DNA of 64,000 nucleotides from Curvibacter soli (GTDB lineage: Bacteria > Pseudomonadota > Gammaproteobacteria > Burkholderiales > Burkholderiaceae_C), in contig NZ_JARGEN010000014.1 in the NCBI RefSeq assembly GCF_029211125.1, positions 69,908-133,907 on the forward strand, in the 5' to 3' direction. The notes under the pieces were generated by a model. That model saw only the letters and a program-made list of their open reading frames with translations, was not told the origin of the DNA and did not search any database. How positions within the stretch are numbered: position 1 is the first letter of the stretch; every line of letters starts with the position of its first letter. A program made the translations under genes and the position numbers. Positions 10,636 to 19,992 of the stretch are shown here, one piece after another.

Positions 10636-12318
10636 ATGACTGAATCTTTTGCCGCCCTTTTTGAAGAATCGTTGCAGCGCTCCGAAATGCGCGCCGGCGA
10701 GGTCATCACCGCCGAAGTCGTGCGCATCGAACACAGCTTCGTCGTCGTGAACGCCGGCCTCAAGTCCGAAGCCTATGTTCCGCTCGACGAGTTCAAGAAC
10801 GACAAGGGCGAAGTCGAAGTCCAGGTCGGCGACTTCGTATCGGTAGCCATCGACGCCATCGAAAACGGCTACGGCGACACCATCCTGTCGCGCGACAAGG
10901 CCAAGCGCCTGGCCTCCTGGCTGGCGCTGGAAAAAGCCCTGGAATCCGGCGAATTCGTCACCGGCACCACCAGCGGCAAGGTCAAGGGCGGCCTGACCGT
11001 GCTGGTCAACGGCATCCGCGCATTCCTGCCGGGCTCGCTCATCGACACCCGTCCGATCAAGGACCTGACCCCCTACGAGAACAAGACCCTCGAATTCAAG
11101 GTCATCAAGCTCGACCGCAAGCGCAACAACGTGGTGCTGAGCCGCCGCGCCGTGGTGGAAGCCTCCATGGGCGAAGAACGCGCCAAGCTGATGGAAACCC
11201 TGAAAGAAGGCGCCATTGTTCATGGCGTGGTCAAGAACATCACCGAATACGGTGCGTTCGTGGACCTGGGCGGCATCGACGGCCTGCTGCACATCACCGA
11301 CATGGCATGGCGCCGCGTGCGTCACCCATCCGAAGTGGTGACGGCGGGTCAGGAAATCACGGCCAAGATCCTCAAGTTCGACACCGAAAAGAACCGTGTC
11401 TCGCTGGGTCTCAAGCAAATGGGCGACGACCCCTGGATGGGCGTCAGCCGCCGCTACCCGCAGGGCACGCGCCTGTTTGGCAAGGTCACCAACATCGCCG
11501 ACTACGGCGCGTTCGTCGAACTCGAACCCGGCATCGAAGGCCTGGTGCACGTCTCCGAAATGGACTGGACCAACAAGAACATCGCCCCCGCCAAGCTGGT
11601 TTCGCTGGGCGACGAGGTCGAGGTCATGGTGCTCGAGATCGACGAAGACAAGCGCCGCATCAGCCTGGGCATGAAGCAGTGCAAGGCCAACCCCTGGCAA
11701 GAGTTCGCGCAGAACACCAAGCGTGGCGACCGCGTCAAGGGCCCCATCAAGTCCATCACTGACTTTGGCGTGTTCGTGGGCCTGGCTGCCGGCATCGACG
11801 GCCTGGTGCACCTGTCCGACCTGTCGTGGAACGAACCCGGCGAAGCCGCGGTTCGCAACTACAAGAAGGGTCAGGAAGTCGAGGCCATCGTGCTGGCCAT
11901 CGACGTGGACCGCGAACGCATCAGCCTGGGCATCAAGCAGCTCGACGGCGACCCGTTCACCACTTTCGTGACGGTCAACGACAAGGGCCAGACGGTGACC
12001 GGCAAGGTCAAGACCGTGGACGCCCGTGGCGCCGAGATCGACCTGGGCAACGACATCGTGGGCTACCTGCGCGCTTCGGAAATCTCCCGCGACCGCGTGG
12101 AAGATGCCCGCAACGTGCTCAAGGAAGGCGACGAAGTCACGGCCGTGGTGGTCAATGTGGATCGCAAGACCCGCAATATCCAACTGTCCATCAAGCAGAA
12201 GGACATGGTCGACCAGCAGGAAGCCATGGCCAGCCTGAGCCAGCAATCGAGCCGCGAAAGCGCCGGCACCACCAGCCTGGGCGCCCTGCTGCGCGCCAAG
12301 CTGGACAACAACAACTGA
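10636..12318 (+). CDS. rpsA: 30S ribosomal protein S1
   Basis: The 560-residue protein binds mRNA leaders on the 30S subunit. Six S1 (OB-fold) repeats can be traced, with recurrent motifs such as [31 protein letters not shown] and [16 protein letters not shown]. The start ATG at 10636 follows GGAACAGGAAA. The 190-base leader after cmk contains a small hairpin (GCGGT, loop GTAA, ACCGC at 10531-10544) and probably the rpsA promoter; I could not pick -35/-10 boxes with confidence. A terminator follows the gene. Confidence 0.97.
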   Translation: MTESFAALFEESLQRSEMRAGEVITAEVVRIEHSFVVVNAGLKSEAYVPLDEFKNDKGEVEVQVGDFVSVAIDAIENGYGDTILSRDKAKRLASWLALEKALESGEFVTGTTSGKVKGGLTVLVNGIRAFLPGSLIDTRPIKDLTPYENKTLEFKVIKLDRKRNNVVLSRRAVVEASMGEERAKLMETLKEGAIVHGVVKNITEYGAFVDLGGIDGLLHITDMAWRRVRHPSEVVTAGQEITAKILKFDTEKNRVSLGLKQMGDDPWMGVSRRYPQGTRLFGKVTNIADYGAFVELEPGIEGLVHVSEMDWTNKNIAPAKLVSLGDEVEVMVLEIDEDKRRISLGMKQCKANPWQEFAQNTKRGDRVKGPIKSITDFGVFVGLAAGIDGLVHLSDLSWNEPGEAAVRNYKKGQEVEAIVLAIDVDRERISLGIKQLDGDPFTTFVTVNDKGQTVTGKVKTVDARGAEIDLGNDIVGYLRASEISRDRVEDARNVLKEGDEVTAVVVNVDRKTRNIQLSIKQKDMVDQQEAMASLSQQSSRESAGTTSLGALLRAKLDNNN

Positions 12319-12344
12319 TCCAGCGATCGGCAACCACCCCCGCG

Positions 12345-12382
12345 GGGCGGCCTTCTGCACCGCAGGGGCCGCCCTGTTTTTC
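12345..12382 (+). terminator. Terminator after rpsA
   Basis: GGGCGGCC at 12345-12352 pairs with GGCCGCCC at 12367-12374, followed by TGTTTTT. It sits 27 bases after the rpsA stop and 34 bases before ihfB, so it may attenuate rather than fully separate the two genes. Confidence 0.75.
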
Positions 12383-12415
12383 TTTCCTCTTTTGCGCACA
12401 CGCACCGAAGCCACC

Positions 12416-12742
12416 ATGACCCGCTCAGACCTCGTTGAAGAACTCGCCGCACGGTTTAGCCAACTGACCCACCGCGACGCGGAATTCGCCGTCAAGGCCA
12501 TCCTAGACGCCGTAGGCGAAGCGCTGGTGCGTGGCCACCGCATAGAGATACGCGGCTTCGGCAGCTTCTCGGTCAACCACCGTCCGCCGCGCATGGGGCG
12601 CAACCCGCGCAGCGGCGAAAGCGTGGCCATCCCCGAAAAGCGCGTGCCACACTTCAAGCCCGGCAAAGCCTTGCGCGAAGCCGTGGACCGCCGCACTGCG
12701 GAAATCGAAAGCTCCTTGCAGCAGGCCCAGAAAGCGGCCTGA
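12416..12742 (+). CDS. ihfB: Integration host factor subunit beta
   Basis: This 108-residue DNA-bending protein pairs with IhfA and helps sigma-54 promoters, among others. The family signature [20 protein letters not shown] is visible in the second half (about residues 45-64). The start [14 protein letters not shown] is standard; an in-frame upstream ATG at 12392 falls in the terminator tail and is unlikely. The C-terminal tail [17 protein letters not shown] is longer than in E. coli, as in other Comamonadaceae. IHF could matter for the NifA/sigma-54 promoter near 57.3 kb. Confidence 0.95.
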   Translation: MTRSDLVEELAARFSQLTHRDAEFAVKAILDAVGEALVRGHRIEIRGFGSFSVNHRPPRMGRNPRSGESVAIPEKRVPHFKPGKALREAVDRRTAEIESSLQQAQKAA

Positions 12743-12771
12743 GTAGAATCGCCCCGTCACAGAGGAGACGG

Positions 12772-13053
12772 ATGAAATACCTCATGTGGCTGCTCAAGGC
12801 AGCCATTTTTTTTACCCTTTTCGCATTCGCACTGAACAACCAGCAGGACGCAACCGTGCACTTCTTCTTCGGCACGGCCTGGCGCGCGCCGCTGGTGCTG
12901 GTGGTTCTCGCGGCCTTCGCGGGTGGCCTGGTGGTGGGCGTGCTGGGCATGGTGCCGCGCTGGTGGCGGCACCGCTCCGCGGCGCGGCGCGCACAGCAGG
13001 CCACGCCCGCCGCACCTGCGCAGGGCGCCACCGCACGCGACCATGGAATTTGA
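12772..13053 (+). CDS. lapA: LapA-family inner-membrane protein
   Basis: This 93-residue protein has two hydrophobic helices, about residues 5-22 and 38-60, followed by a basic Arg-rich cytoplasmic tail. It matches the LapA/DUF1049 family, which works with LapB in controlling lipopolysaccharide synthesis. A GAGGAG site lies 6 bases before the ATG. The end overlaps lapB by 11 bases. Position after ihfB and before lapB is conserved across proteobacteria. Confidence 0.86.
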   Translation: MKYLMWLLKAAIFFTLFAFALNNQQDATVHFFFGTAWRAPLVLVVLAAFAGGLVVGVLGMVPRWWRHRSAARRAQQATPAAPAQGATARDHGI

Positions 13054-14200
13054 CTTCGCCTGGATCCTGCTCGGCCTGCCGGTTGCCTTCATGCTCGGCT
13101 GGGCCGCGTCACGCTTCGATCTGCACCAACTGCGCATGGAGAACCGGCGCGCGCCCAAGGCGTATTTCAAGGGCCTGAACTACCTGCTCAACGAGCAACA
13201 GGACCAGGCCATCGACGCCTTCATCGAGGCAGTGCGCATCGACCCCGACACATCGGAGCTGCACTTCGCGCTGGGCAACCTGTTCCGCCGCCGCGGCGAA
13301 TACGACCGCGCCGTGCGCGTGCACGAACATCTGCTCTCGCGCGGCGACCTGAACCGTGCCGACCGGAACCGCGCCAAGCACGCACTTGCACTCGACTTCC
13401 TCAAGGCCGGTCTGCTCGACCGCGCCGAGGCCGCACTGGCCGACCTGGAGGGCACGCCGTTCGAGCAGCAGGCACGGCTCGCGCGGCTGGCCATCTACGA
13501 GCGTTCGCGCGAATGGCCGCAAGCCACCACCATCGCCCGCAAGATGCAGGCCGCAGGCCAGGGCGACTTCAGCGCCCGCCAGGCCCACTACCTCTGCGAG
13601 CAGGCCCAGGCCCACGCCGCCGCGGGGCGGTTGGCGCAGGCCGAGATGCTGCTGCGCGAAGCGCTCGACGCCGCGCCCCAGGCGCCGCGCGCGCGCATCG
13701 AACTCGCGCGCCTGCTGCTGCAGGGCAGCAAAAGCCAGGAAGCCTTCGACACGCTCGCTGCCATCGAGCGGCAGGCGCCCATGGCGCTGCCGCTGGCAGT
13801 GCCGCTGCTCATCGAAACCGGCCAGGCCGCTGGCCGGCAGGCGGAGGTTTCCACCCTGCTGCGCGACAGCTACGCGCACACTCCGTCGCTGGACGTGCTC
13901 GACGGCATCGTCGCGTTGGAGCAGGCCCTGCCGGCACCCGGCCAGGACGCTCGCATGTGGTACGTGCGCCACTTGGAGCGTGAGCCCTCGCTCGTCGCCG
14001 CCGCACGCTGGCTGGCCGGCGAAAAGCTGGAGCACGAGCAGTACCACGCCCAGGTGCAGCGCGCGCTGGACCACGCCACGCGCCCGCTCACGCGCTACCG
14101 CTGTGCCGCCTGCGGCTTCGAGGCGCGGCAGCATTTCTGGCAGTGCCCAGGCTGCCAGACCTGGGACAGCTACCCCGCTCGACGCGTGGAGGAACTGTGA
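13043..14200 (+). CDS. lapB: LapB (YciM): TPR protein regulating lipopolysaccharide assembly
   Basis: The 385-residue protein has a single N-terminal membrane helix (FAWILLGLPVAFMLGWAAS), a string of TPR repeats from about residue 35 to 330, and a C-terminal rubredoxin-like zinc ribbon with CAACGF and CPGC pairs. LapB recruits LpxC to FtsH and so adjusts lipopolysaccharide supply. The start at 13043 gives the membrane helix at the very N-terminus; an earlier in-frame ATG at 12923 would lie deep inside lapA. The stop overlaps the GTG of the next gene. Confidence 0.93.
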   Translation: MEFDFAWILLGLPVAFMLGWAASRFDLHQLRMENRRAPKAYFKGLNYLLNEQQDQAIDAFIEAVRIDPDTSELHFALGNLFRRRGEYDRAVRVHEHLLSRGDLNRADRNRAKHALALDFLKAGLLDRAEAALADLEGTPFEQQARLARLAIYERSREWPQATTIARKMQAAGQGDFSARQAHYLCEQAQAHAAAGRLAQAEMLLREALDAAPQAPRARIELARLLLQGSKSQEAFDTLAAIERQAPMALPLAVPLLIETGQAAGRQAEVSTLLRDSYAHTPSLDVLDGIVALEQALPAPGQDARMWYVRHLEREPSLVAAARWLAGEKLEHEQYHAQVQRALDHATRPLTRYRCAACGFEARQHFWQCPGCQTWDSYPARRVEEL

Positions 14201-14526
14201 GAAAAATGGGAAAACCAGCGCGCGCCCTGCTCTGCCTTGCGGTTCTGGCGCTGGCGCTGCCTGCATGCGCACTGGAGGTCAACGAGGCCACCGAGGCGCA
14301 GCTCGACAGCATCAAGGGCATAGGCCCCGGCCTGTCGGGAAAGATCCTCGAAGTCCGTGCGCACGATGGCGCATTCCGCGATTGGACCGACCTCATCCGC
14401 CGCGTGCGCGGCATCGGCCCTGCTTCGGCGCGGCGCCTGTCGGAGCAAGGGCTGACAGTGCAGGGCCAGGGCTTCGGCCAGGCGCCCCAGGCATCCGGCG
14501 CGGCGCGCGCTTCCGCCTCCCCATAA
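14197..14526 (+). CDS. ComEA-like helix-hairpin-helix protein, exported
   Basis: The 109-residue product has a signal peptide (MGKPARALLCLAVLALALPACA) and a ComEA-type helix-hairpin-helix DNA-binding core with LEVNEATEAQLDSIKGIGPG and RVRGIGPASARRL. In competent bacteria such proteins bind incoming DNA in the periplasm. The GTG at 14197 overlaps the lapB stop; an ATG at 14206 is an equally possible start. The C-terminus is a low-complexity Gln/Ala/Ser tail. It is the last gene of the rightward housekeeping run before accessory DNA begins. Confidence 0.78.
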   Translation: MRKMGKPARALLCLAVLALALPACALEVNEATEAQLDSIKGIGPGLSGKILEVRAHDGAFRDWTDLIRRVRGIGPASARRLSEQGLTVQGQGFGQAPQASGAARASASP

Positions 14527-14656
14527 GGTTTTCTATTGCCGCGCATGGTCGATAGATAGAATCGACCGCAATGCTCGACTTCAGTACCGGCCAGCAGTAC
14601 GTTCCATCAATACAGTTACTAAATAGTAGCTAATCGCGATGCTTGCTCCTCAACTC

Positions 14657-14812
14657 ATGAAAGTAGTGATCATGGCGAGAAAATCTGAACGGCCGGCGTT
14701 GGTGCTGACGCGGGAACAACGCATCACGCTGCAAGAACTTGCTGCTTCGCGTGTGGCGCCTGCGCGCGAGGTGGAGCGTGCCAAGGTGATGCTGGTTACG
14801 CCGGCCCTTTGA
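14657..14812 (+). pseudogene. IS630-family transposase fragment (N-terminal helix-turn-helix only)
   Basis: Fifty-one codons read MKVVIMARKSERPALVLTRE, then a helix-turn-helix-like stretch ending in REVERAKVML, and then a premature stop. This resembles the first 45-50 residues of IS630-type transposases. The DDE catalytic domain is absent. The surrounding gap (14527-14941, 415 bases) holds no other gene that I can support; a short palindrome (TACTA, AA, TAGTA) lies near 14620. The stub marks the boundary between the housekeeping run and the accessory block. Confidence 0.62.
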
Positions 14813-14941
14813 AGTCGAGAGTCGTCGTGAACGGACTGCCACAGGCAAACGACTCACGAAAGTTCAAAATTCATGGGGCCGGAGCAATAGGATAACTAAA
14901 GAGCCATCCCTCACGAAAACCCTTTCCTCAAGGCGCCCTCG

Positions 14942-16222
14942 ATGCTCGATCTGCTCATCACCAACGCCAGCCTGCCCGACGGGCGCAAGAACATGTCCGT
15001 CGCCGTGCAGGGCGGGCGCGTCGCCGAAGTGGCCGAGGGTCTCGCAGCCCCCGCGTGCGAGACCGTGGACGCAGGCGGCCTGCTGCTCTCGCCCCCGTTC
15101 GTGGATGCGCATTTCCACATGGACGCCACGCTCTCCTATGGCCTGCCGCGCGTGAACCAGAGCGGCACGCTGCTCGAAGGCATCGCACTGTGGGGCGAGC
15201 TGAAGCCCCACCTGACGCACGAGGCGCTGGTGGAACGTGCCCTGGCCTACTGCGACTGGGCCGTGGCGCGCGGGCTGCTGGCCATCCGCAGCCACGTGGA
15301 CACCAGCGATGCCAGCCTGCTGCCAGTCGATGCGCTACTGGACGTGAAGCGCCGCGTGGCACCCTACATCGACCTTCAACTCGTCGCCTTCCCGCAGGAC
15401 GGTGTGCTGCGCAGCGCAGGTGGCGTGGAGAACCTGAAGCGCGCGCTGGACCGCGGCGTGGACGTGGTGGGCGGCATACCGCATTTCGAGCGCACCATGG
15501 CCGACGGCGCCGAGAGCGTGCGCCTGCTGTGCGAGATCGCCGCCGACCGCAGCAAGCGCGTGGACATGCACTGCGACGAAAGCGACGACCCGCTGTCGCG
15601 CCACATCGAGACCCTGGCCTTCGAGACCCAGCGCTTGGGCCTGCAAGGGCGCGTGACCGGCTCGCACTGCACCTCCATGCACAGCATGGACAACTATTAC
15701 GTGAGCAAACTGCTGCCGCTGGTTGCCGAAAGCGGCGTGAGCGTGGTGGCCAACCCGCTCATCAACATCACCCTGCAGGGCCGCCACGACACCTACCCCA
15801 AGCGCCGCGGCATGACGCGCGTGCCCGAACTGCTGGCCGCCGGCGTGAACGTGGCTTTCGGCCACGACTGCGTGATGGACCCGTGGTACAGCCTGGGCAG
15901 CGGCGACATGCTGGAAGTGGCCCATATGGGCCTGCACGTAGCGCAGATGACCAGCCAGGCGGCGATGCGCCAGTGCTTCGAGGCCGTCACGGCGAATGCG
16001 GCGCGCGTCATGGGGCTGGAGGGCTATGGGCTGGAGGCGGGCTGCAACGCCGACTTCGTGCTGCTGCATGCGCGCGACACGGTTGAAGCGATCCGGCTGC
16101 GCGCGGCGCGCCTCAAGGTGTGGCGCCGGGGGCGGCTACTGGCCGAAACACCCGCCGCAGCGACAACACTGCGCCTGGAGGGCCGACCCGGCAACACCGA
16201 CCTCCTGCGCGCGCGGCCCTGA
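14942..16222 (+). CDS. codA: Cytosine deaminase (CodA type)
   Basis: The 426-residue amidohydrolase converts cytosine to uracil and ammonia in pyrimidine salvage. The metal ligands His57 and His59 are in VDAHFHMD. The CodA-typical segments GIPHFERTMADGAESV, DMHCDESDD, SHCTSMHSMDNYYVSKL, LQGRHDTYPKRRGMTRV and FGHDCVMDPWYSLGSGDML follow the E. coli enzyme closely, including the active-site HCDE and HD. No cytosine permease gene is adjacent. A GC-rich hairpin (GGCCAGGGA with TCCCTGGCC, 16250-16274) lies 28 bases after the stop, without a T-run. Confidence 0.9.
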   Translation: MLDLLITNASLPDGRKNMSVAVQGGRVAEVAEGLAAPACETVDAGGLLLSPPFVDAHFHMDATLSYGLPRVNQSGTLLEGIALWGELKPHLTHEALVERALAYCDWAVARGLLAIRSHVDTSDASLLPVDALLDVKRRVAPYIDLQLVAFPQDGVLRSAGGVENLKRALDRGVDVVGGIPHFERTMADGAESVRLLCEIAADRSKRVDMHCDESDDPLSRHIETLAFETQRLGLQGRVTGSHCTSMHSMDNYYVSKLLPLVAESGVSVVANPLINITLQGRHDTYPKRRGMTRVPELLAAGVNVAFGHDCVMDPWYSLGSGDMLEVAHMGLHVAQMTSQAAMRQCFEAVTANAARVMGLEGYGLEAGCNADFVLLHARDTVEAIRLRAARLKVWRRGRLLAETPAAATTLRLEGRPGNTDLLRARP

Positions 16223-16332
16223 AAAAGCGGCCTGGCTATGCAGGGCGCCGGCCAGGGACGTCACTTCCCTGGCCCCAGGGAATCTCTGCACGAATCGAGC
16301 GGCAAGCCGGACACTGCGGATCTGAATGGGCT

Positions 16333-16384
16333 GCAAGGCGCAAACCGCAGCCATAGCTGAAGCTATGGCGAGGATTTACAACGC
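16333..16384 (+). repeat. Palindromic interspersed element, copy 1
   Basis: Flanks GCAAGGCGCAAACC and GCGAGGATTTACAACGC enclose the hairpin CCATAGCT-GA-AGCTATGG (16351-16368). The same framework recurs at 52875-52925 and 57504-57555 with different but still complementary stem bases. The outer arms of this copy are less well paired than those of the other two. It sits between codA and the end of the flagellar operon. Confidence 0.75.
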
Positions 16385-16440
16385 GCAGACCGCCCGCGGC
16401 CGCAGATGCACGCGGCGCGGCGAATCACACCAAACGGATG

Positions 16441-16471
16441 AGCCCCGGAACTGCAAGGTTTCGGGGCTTTT
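16441..16471 (+). terminator. Rho-independent terminator between codA and lafW
   Basis: AGCCCCGGAA and TTTCGGGGCT form a stem of about 10 bp, followed by TTTT on the plus strand. It is oriented to stop rightward transcription from codA, 219 bases upstream, before it enters the convergent flagellar operon. The 283-base gap 16223-16505 otherwise holds the codA hairpin, repeat copy 1 and a second stem (GCCCC/GGGGC) just after the lafW stop. Confidence 0.68.
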
Positions 16472-16505
16472 CCCTTTGGACCATGCGCCCCGCCAATGGG
16501 GCAAG

Positions 16506-17621
16506 CTACACGATGGTCGCGCCCAGCAGCGCCACCACGCGCTCGCGGCTGATGCCGATGAGCGCAGGCGCCACTGCAGAGACGAACTGGTAGCCCGACT
16601 GCTCGCCCCGCTGCGCGAACTGCGCGCTGAAGTCCGCCACCCAGGCGGAAATGCCGAGCGTGCCATCATCCTCCCCGCCTTCAACCGCAGGCGTTATCTG
16701 GCTCGCGGCGCGGGACAGCGCCGCCCGCACCTGCTGCTGCGCTGCGTATACGCGGCTCTGGGCCTCCAGTACCGCCTGCAGGGTCTGCCGCATGGCACTG
16801 CGGCTGTGGACGGACCAGGTTTCCGGCCGCACCGCGCGCGGCACGGTCTCGGGACGCGCGAGATGCATCTGCCCGGCGGGATAACGCACGCCGCCGCCCT
16901 GGATGGCCAGGGAGTCGCGCACGGATGGCCATTGCGTTTCGGCCACGTCGAACTGCAACTGGCCCTGGCCGTCGAGCGCCGCGCGCACCCCCGTGGGAGC
17001 CAGCGCGAAGTCCATGCGCTGCACCTGCTCGGGCAAGGGCACCGATGGATCGATTGCCACCGGAATGGGCTGGCGGCCCGCCCCTCCTACGGAAAAGAAC
17101 AGCGTCTCGCGGCTACCACCCTGCAATGCCTTGGCGTCGAGCCCGGCCACGCGGAACGGCTGACGCGCGTGGCCCCGCCTGCCGTATGAGAGGTTGCCGT
17201 CCAGGCTCTGCATCGTGGACTGGGGCCGTTCGCGCCAGCGCCTGGCAAAGTCGCCCAGCAGCTTGTCCAGCGCCGCTGCTTCGCCCGCCGGCGCCGTCCC
17301 GTCCTCGGCATCGGAAGAAAGTTGCGCCAGTTTGCTGCCCAGCGCCGTCCGCAAGCCTTGCAGACGTTCCGCGAGGTCACCCAGGAAGCTCAGTGCCTGC
17401 TGGGCACCAGCGACGTCCTGGTTGTACTGCGGTATCCATGTCTTCAGGCCCGCGCGGACCGGCGCAGCCTGCGCGGCGGTCGATGCGGCTGTTGCATCCG
17501 CGTCAGCTTTCGTGGCGCCGGAAAAAACGCCCTGCGCGTCCCCGCGCGCAACGAGCAGTTCCACCCCGGCGCGCGTGCGCTGGGGTGTCAACCGTGCCGA
17601 AAGCGGGGACTCGACCTGCAT
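16506..17621 (-). CDS. LafW-position flagellar protein, probable hook-associated factor
   Basis: This 371-residue protein is the last gene of the flgBCDEFGHIJKL run, starting 44 bases after flgL. In lateral flagellar loci this position is occupied by lafW, annotated as hook-associated. It has no signal peptide or membrane helix. The N-terminal half (about residues 60-160) and the C-terminal part (LEAQSRVYAAQQQVRAALSR) look helical, and the middle looks beta-rich, a layout reminiscent of filament-type subunits. The last 45 residues have no obvious relatives known to me. I assign it by position only; function is not established here. Confidence 0.55.
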   Translation of the reverse strand: MQVESPLSARLTPQRTRAGVELLVARGDAQGVFSGATKADADATAASTAAQAAPVRAGLKTWIPQYNQDVAGAQQALSFLGDLAERLQGLRTALGSKLAQLSSDAEDGTAPAGEAAALDKLLGDFARRWRERPQSTMQSLDGNLSYGRRGHARQPFRVAGLDAKALQGGSRETLFFSVGGAGRQPIPVAIDPSVPLPEQVQRMDFALAPTGVRAALDGQGQLQFDVAETQWPSVRDSLAIQGGGVRYPAGQMHLARPETVPRAVRPETWSVHSRSAMRQTLQAVLEAQSRVYAAQQQVRAALSRAASQITPAVEGGEDDGTLGISAWVADFSAQFAQRGEQSGYQFVSAVAPALIGISRERVVALLGATIV

Positions 17622-17664
17622 GGCTTGCGGGAACCCTTTCTCTTGCTATGGAGCGTCCGTAGGC

Positions 17665-18576
17665 TCAAAGCACATCGAACAGCGACAGGTTGCTGACCTT
17701 CGCATAGGCTTTCTGCGTGGCCTGCACCGCCGTGGTGTAGCCATTGAGCTTGACTGCGGCATCGCCGTAGTCGAGCTGGCCAATCGTGATTGCCGCGTTT
17801 TGGTTGGACAGGCTAACGTTGGCGTGCGTGTCGTCCAGCGTCTGCAGGATGTTGCTGCGCCCGCCCAGGCGCGCGATCTGGGCGTTCACGCTGTCGAGCG
17901 CGGTGTCCATGCCAACCAGGCTGATCGTCAGCTCAGCGCGCATGACCGGATCGTTCACGTTGACGCTGGGCGTGCTCAGCGTGGCGTAGACGCGGTCGAG
18001 CAAATTGAGCAGGGGTGCCGCTTCGGGCAGGCTGATGTTGGCGGGCTGCGTCACGCCGTTGCCCACCGTCACCAGTTGCTGGCCCACGTTGCCGGTGAAC
18101 GAATAGCGCGAACCGAGCGGCTGCAGTGGGTCATAGGTGATGGCAGGCATGTCGGTCATCGTGCCGGAGAACACGTAGCGCCCTTCCTGGTCGCGGCTAT
18201 TGGCCGTGTACAGGATGCTCTCGCGCAGCGAGTCGATGGAAGTGGCCATGGCGTTTAGGTCCTGCGGCACATTGGCGCCATCCAGCGCCCACACCAGTAG
18301 ATCGCGCACCTGCATGGTGTCGTTCACGATGCCGTCGAGGTACGCCTCGTTCTGCTGCAGGTGCGAGGTCAGGGTTTCGATGTTCTTGCGGTACTGGTCC
18401 AGCGCCGCCTCTTCGCGGCCTAGGCGCATGAGCCGTACCTGCGCAATGGGGTCGTCCGAGGGCTTGAGCAGGCGGTTGCCGGTAGCCATCTGCTGCAGGA
18501 CCGCGCCCGCGCGTTCGTTTGCCAGTTGCAGGGCTGTGTTCATGGTGCTGTGATACTGGGTGCTGGAGATTCGCAT
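17665..18576 (-). CDS. flgL: Hook-filament junction protein FlgL, lateral type
   Basis: The 303-residue protein would form the second junction ring (HAP3) between hook and filament. The flagellin-like N-terminus MRISSTQYHSTMN...MATGNRLLKPSDDPIA and a C-terminal helical stretch ending in SNLSLFDVL fit FlgL. The ATG at 18576 is chosen because a GGAG lies 8 bases upstream; a GTG at 18585 would add three residues. It follows flgK after 13 bases and precedes the lafW-like gene. Confidence 0.9.
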   Translation of the reverse strand: MRISSTQYHSTMNTALQLANERAGAVLQQMATGNRLLKPSDDPIAQVRLMRLGREEAALDQYRKNIETLTSHLQQNEAYLDGIVNDTMQVRDLLVWALDGANVPQDLNAMATSIDSLRESILYTANSRDQEGRYVFSGTMTDMPAITYDPLQPLGSRYSFTGNVGQQLVTVGNGVTQPANISLPEAAPLLNLLDRVYATLSTPSVNVNDPVMRAELTISLVGMDTALDSVNAQIARLGGRSNILQTLDDTHANVSLSNQNAAITIGQLDYGDAAVKLNGYTTAVQATQKAYAKVSNLSLFDVL

Positions 18577-18589
18577 GAAAGGCACTCCG

Positions 18590-19957
18590 TCAGCCGAACA
18601 TCGCCAGCACGCTGTCGAACAACTGGTTCGAGACAGCGATGACCTTCATGTTGGCTTCGTACATCTGCTGGTACTGCATGAGATTGATGGCCTCCTCGTC
18701 GGCATTGACACCGCTGGTGGACTTCCAGCTTTCCACGGCTTGGTTGCGCACTGTCGTGGCGGTGGAGAGCGACACTTGGTTCTGCTGGCTACCCATGGCC
18801 AGCCAGCCCACCAGTTGGGTATGCGCGTCGCTGAGCAGCACGGCACCCGTCAGGCCCAACGTCACGGGCTGGTCTTTCACCGTAAGAAGCGTCTGCAGAT
18901 TACCGCTGTCGCCCAGCAGCGTCGCGTTGCTCGAAAACGCCAGGTCCTGCGGCAGAATGCCACTGCTCACCTGCATGATGCCGCTGAGGGGCGCGGCGTC
19001 GAACAAGGGCGCGCCCACCGAGCCATTCATGGCAAAACCGGCCGCCAACTGCGTATTGATGTTGGTGGTGATCTGCTGCGCCATCTGCTGGATCGATTTC
19101 TGCAGCGGCAGCAACTGGTCCTTCTCGAAATCGCCCAGGCCGCCGAGGCTGCCGCCGAGTCCCGATGCGGCCAAGCTGAATTGCTCGTTCACGAACCCCA
19201 ACTTGAGCGACTGCGGGCTGGTGGACGCATCCACGCTCAGGGTGCCGGCCAGGGAGCCCAGCACCAGCGGCTGCCCGCCCCGCAGGGACACGTTGCGCGA
19301 ACCGTCTTCCTGGTCTACCACCTGGATGCCGACCAGGCCCGCGAGTTCGTCGATCTTGTTGTCGCGCTCGTCGATCAGGCCCGAGGCGTTCACGCCCGTA
19401 CCGCGCGTGCCGGCGATCTTCTCGTTAAGCTTGGCGATGCTGGCCGTCAATGAATTGACTTGCGACACCATGGCTTCGCGCTGGCGGTAGACCGATGCCA
19501 GTTGGTTGCCGAACAACTGGTTCAGGCTGTTGAAGCGCTGCGCCAGCGCATCCGCCGTATTGATGACCTGCTGGCGCAGCGGCGTGGAGGTGGGCTCCAT
19601 GGTCGCCGCGTTCAGGGCGGCAAAGAAGGCGTCGATGCCGCCATCGATGTTGGAAGTGTCGTCACCCATGACCGATTCGAGCTGTGTCAGGTAGGGCTGT
19701 GATGCGGAATACTGGCTCTGGTCCGAGTTCGTCTTCCACAGCTGCTGGCTCTTGTAGCTGTCGCTGAAGCGCAGCAGGGCCGACACTTCCACCCCGTTGC
19801 CCGGCGAGCGGGTACCGCCCAGCAGTTGCACGGACGACAACAGCACCCCCTGCCGGGTGTAGCCCGGCGTCATGACGTTGGCGACGTTCTGGCTAGCCGT
19901 TGCCAAGGCCGCCTGGGCCGCCAGAGCGCCGGACAATGCGATGTTGTTGATTGTCAT
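18590..19957 (-). CDS. flgK: Hook-filament junction protein FlgK, lateral type
   Basis: The 455-residue protein is the first junction protein (HAP1). The N-terminus MTINNIALSGALAAQAALA...SQNVANVMTPGYTRQ contains the rod/hook-family motif, and the C-terminus NADEEAINLMQYQQMYEANMKVIAVSNQL is the matching C-terminal motif. At 455 residues it is shorter than the E. coli protein (547), as expected for lateral systems. I see no clear Shine-Dalgarno upstream; the leader is pyrimidine-rich, so translation may be coupled to flgJ, whose stop lies 35 bases earlier. Confidence 0.93.
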   Translation of the reverse strand: MTINNIALSGALAAQAALATASQNVANVMTPGYTRQGVLLSSVQLLGGTRSPGNGVEVSALLRFSDSYKSQQLWKTNSDQSQYSASQPYLTQLESVMGDDTSNIDGGIDAFFAALNAATMEPTSTPLRQQVINTADALAQRFNSLNQLFGNQLASVYRQREAMVSQVNSLTASIAKLNEKIAGTRGTGVNASGLIDERDNKIDELAGLVGIQVVDQEDGSRNVSLRGGQPLVLGSLAGTLSVDASTSPQSLKLGFVNEQFSLAASGLGGSLGGLGDFEKDQLLPLQKSIQQMAQQITTNINTQLAAGFAMNGSVGAPLFDAAPLSGIMQVSSGILPQDLAFSSNATLLGDSGNLQTLLTVKDQPVTLGLTGAVLLSDAHTQLVGWLAMGSQQNQVSLSTATTVRNQAVESWKSTSGVNADEEAINLMQYQQMYEANMKVIAVSNQLFDSVLAMFG

Positions 19958-19992
19958 ATCGGAAGGAGGGTGTTGGCGTAGCGGTGGATGCC

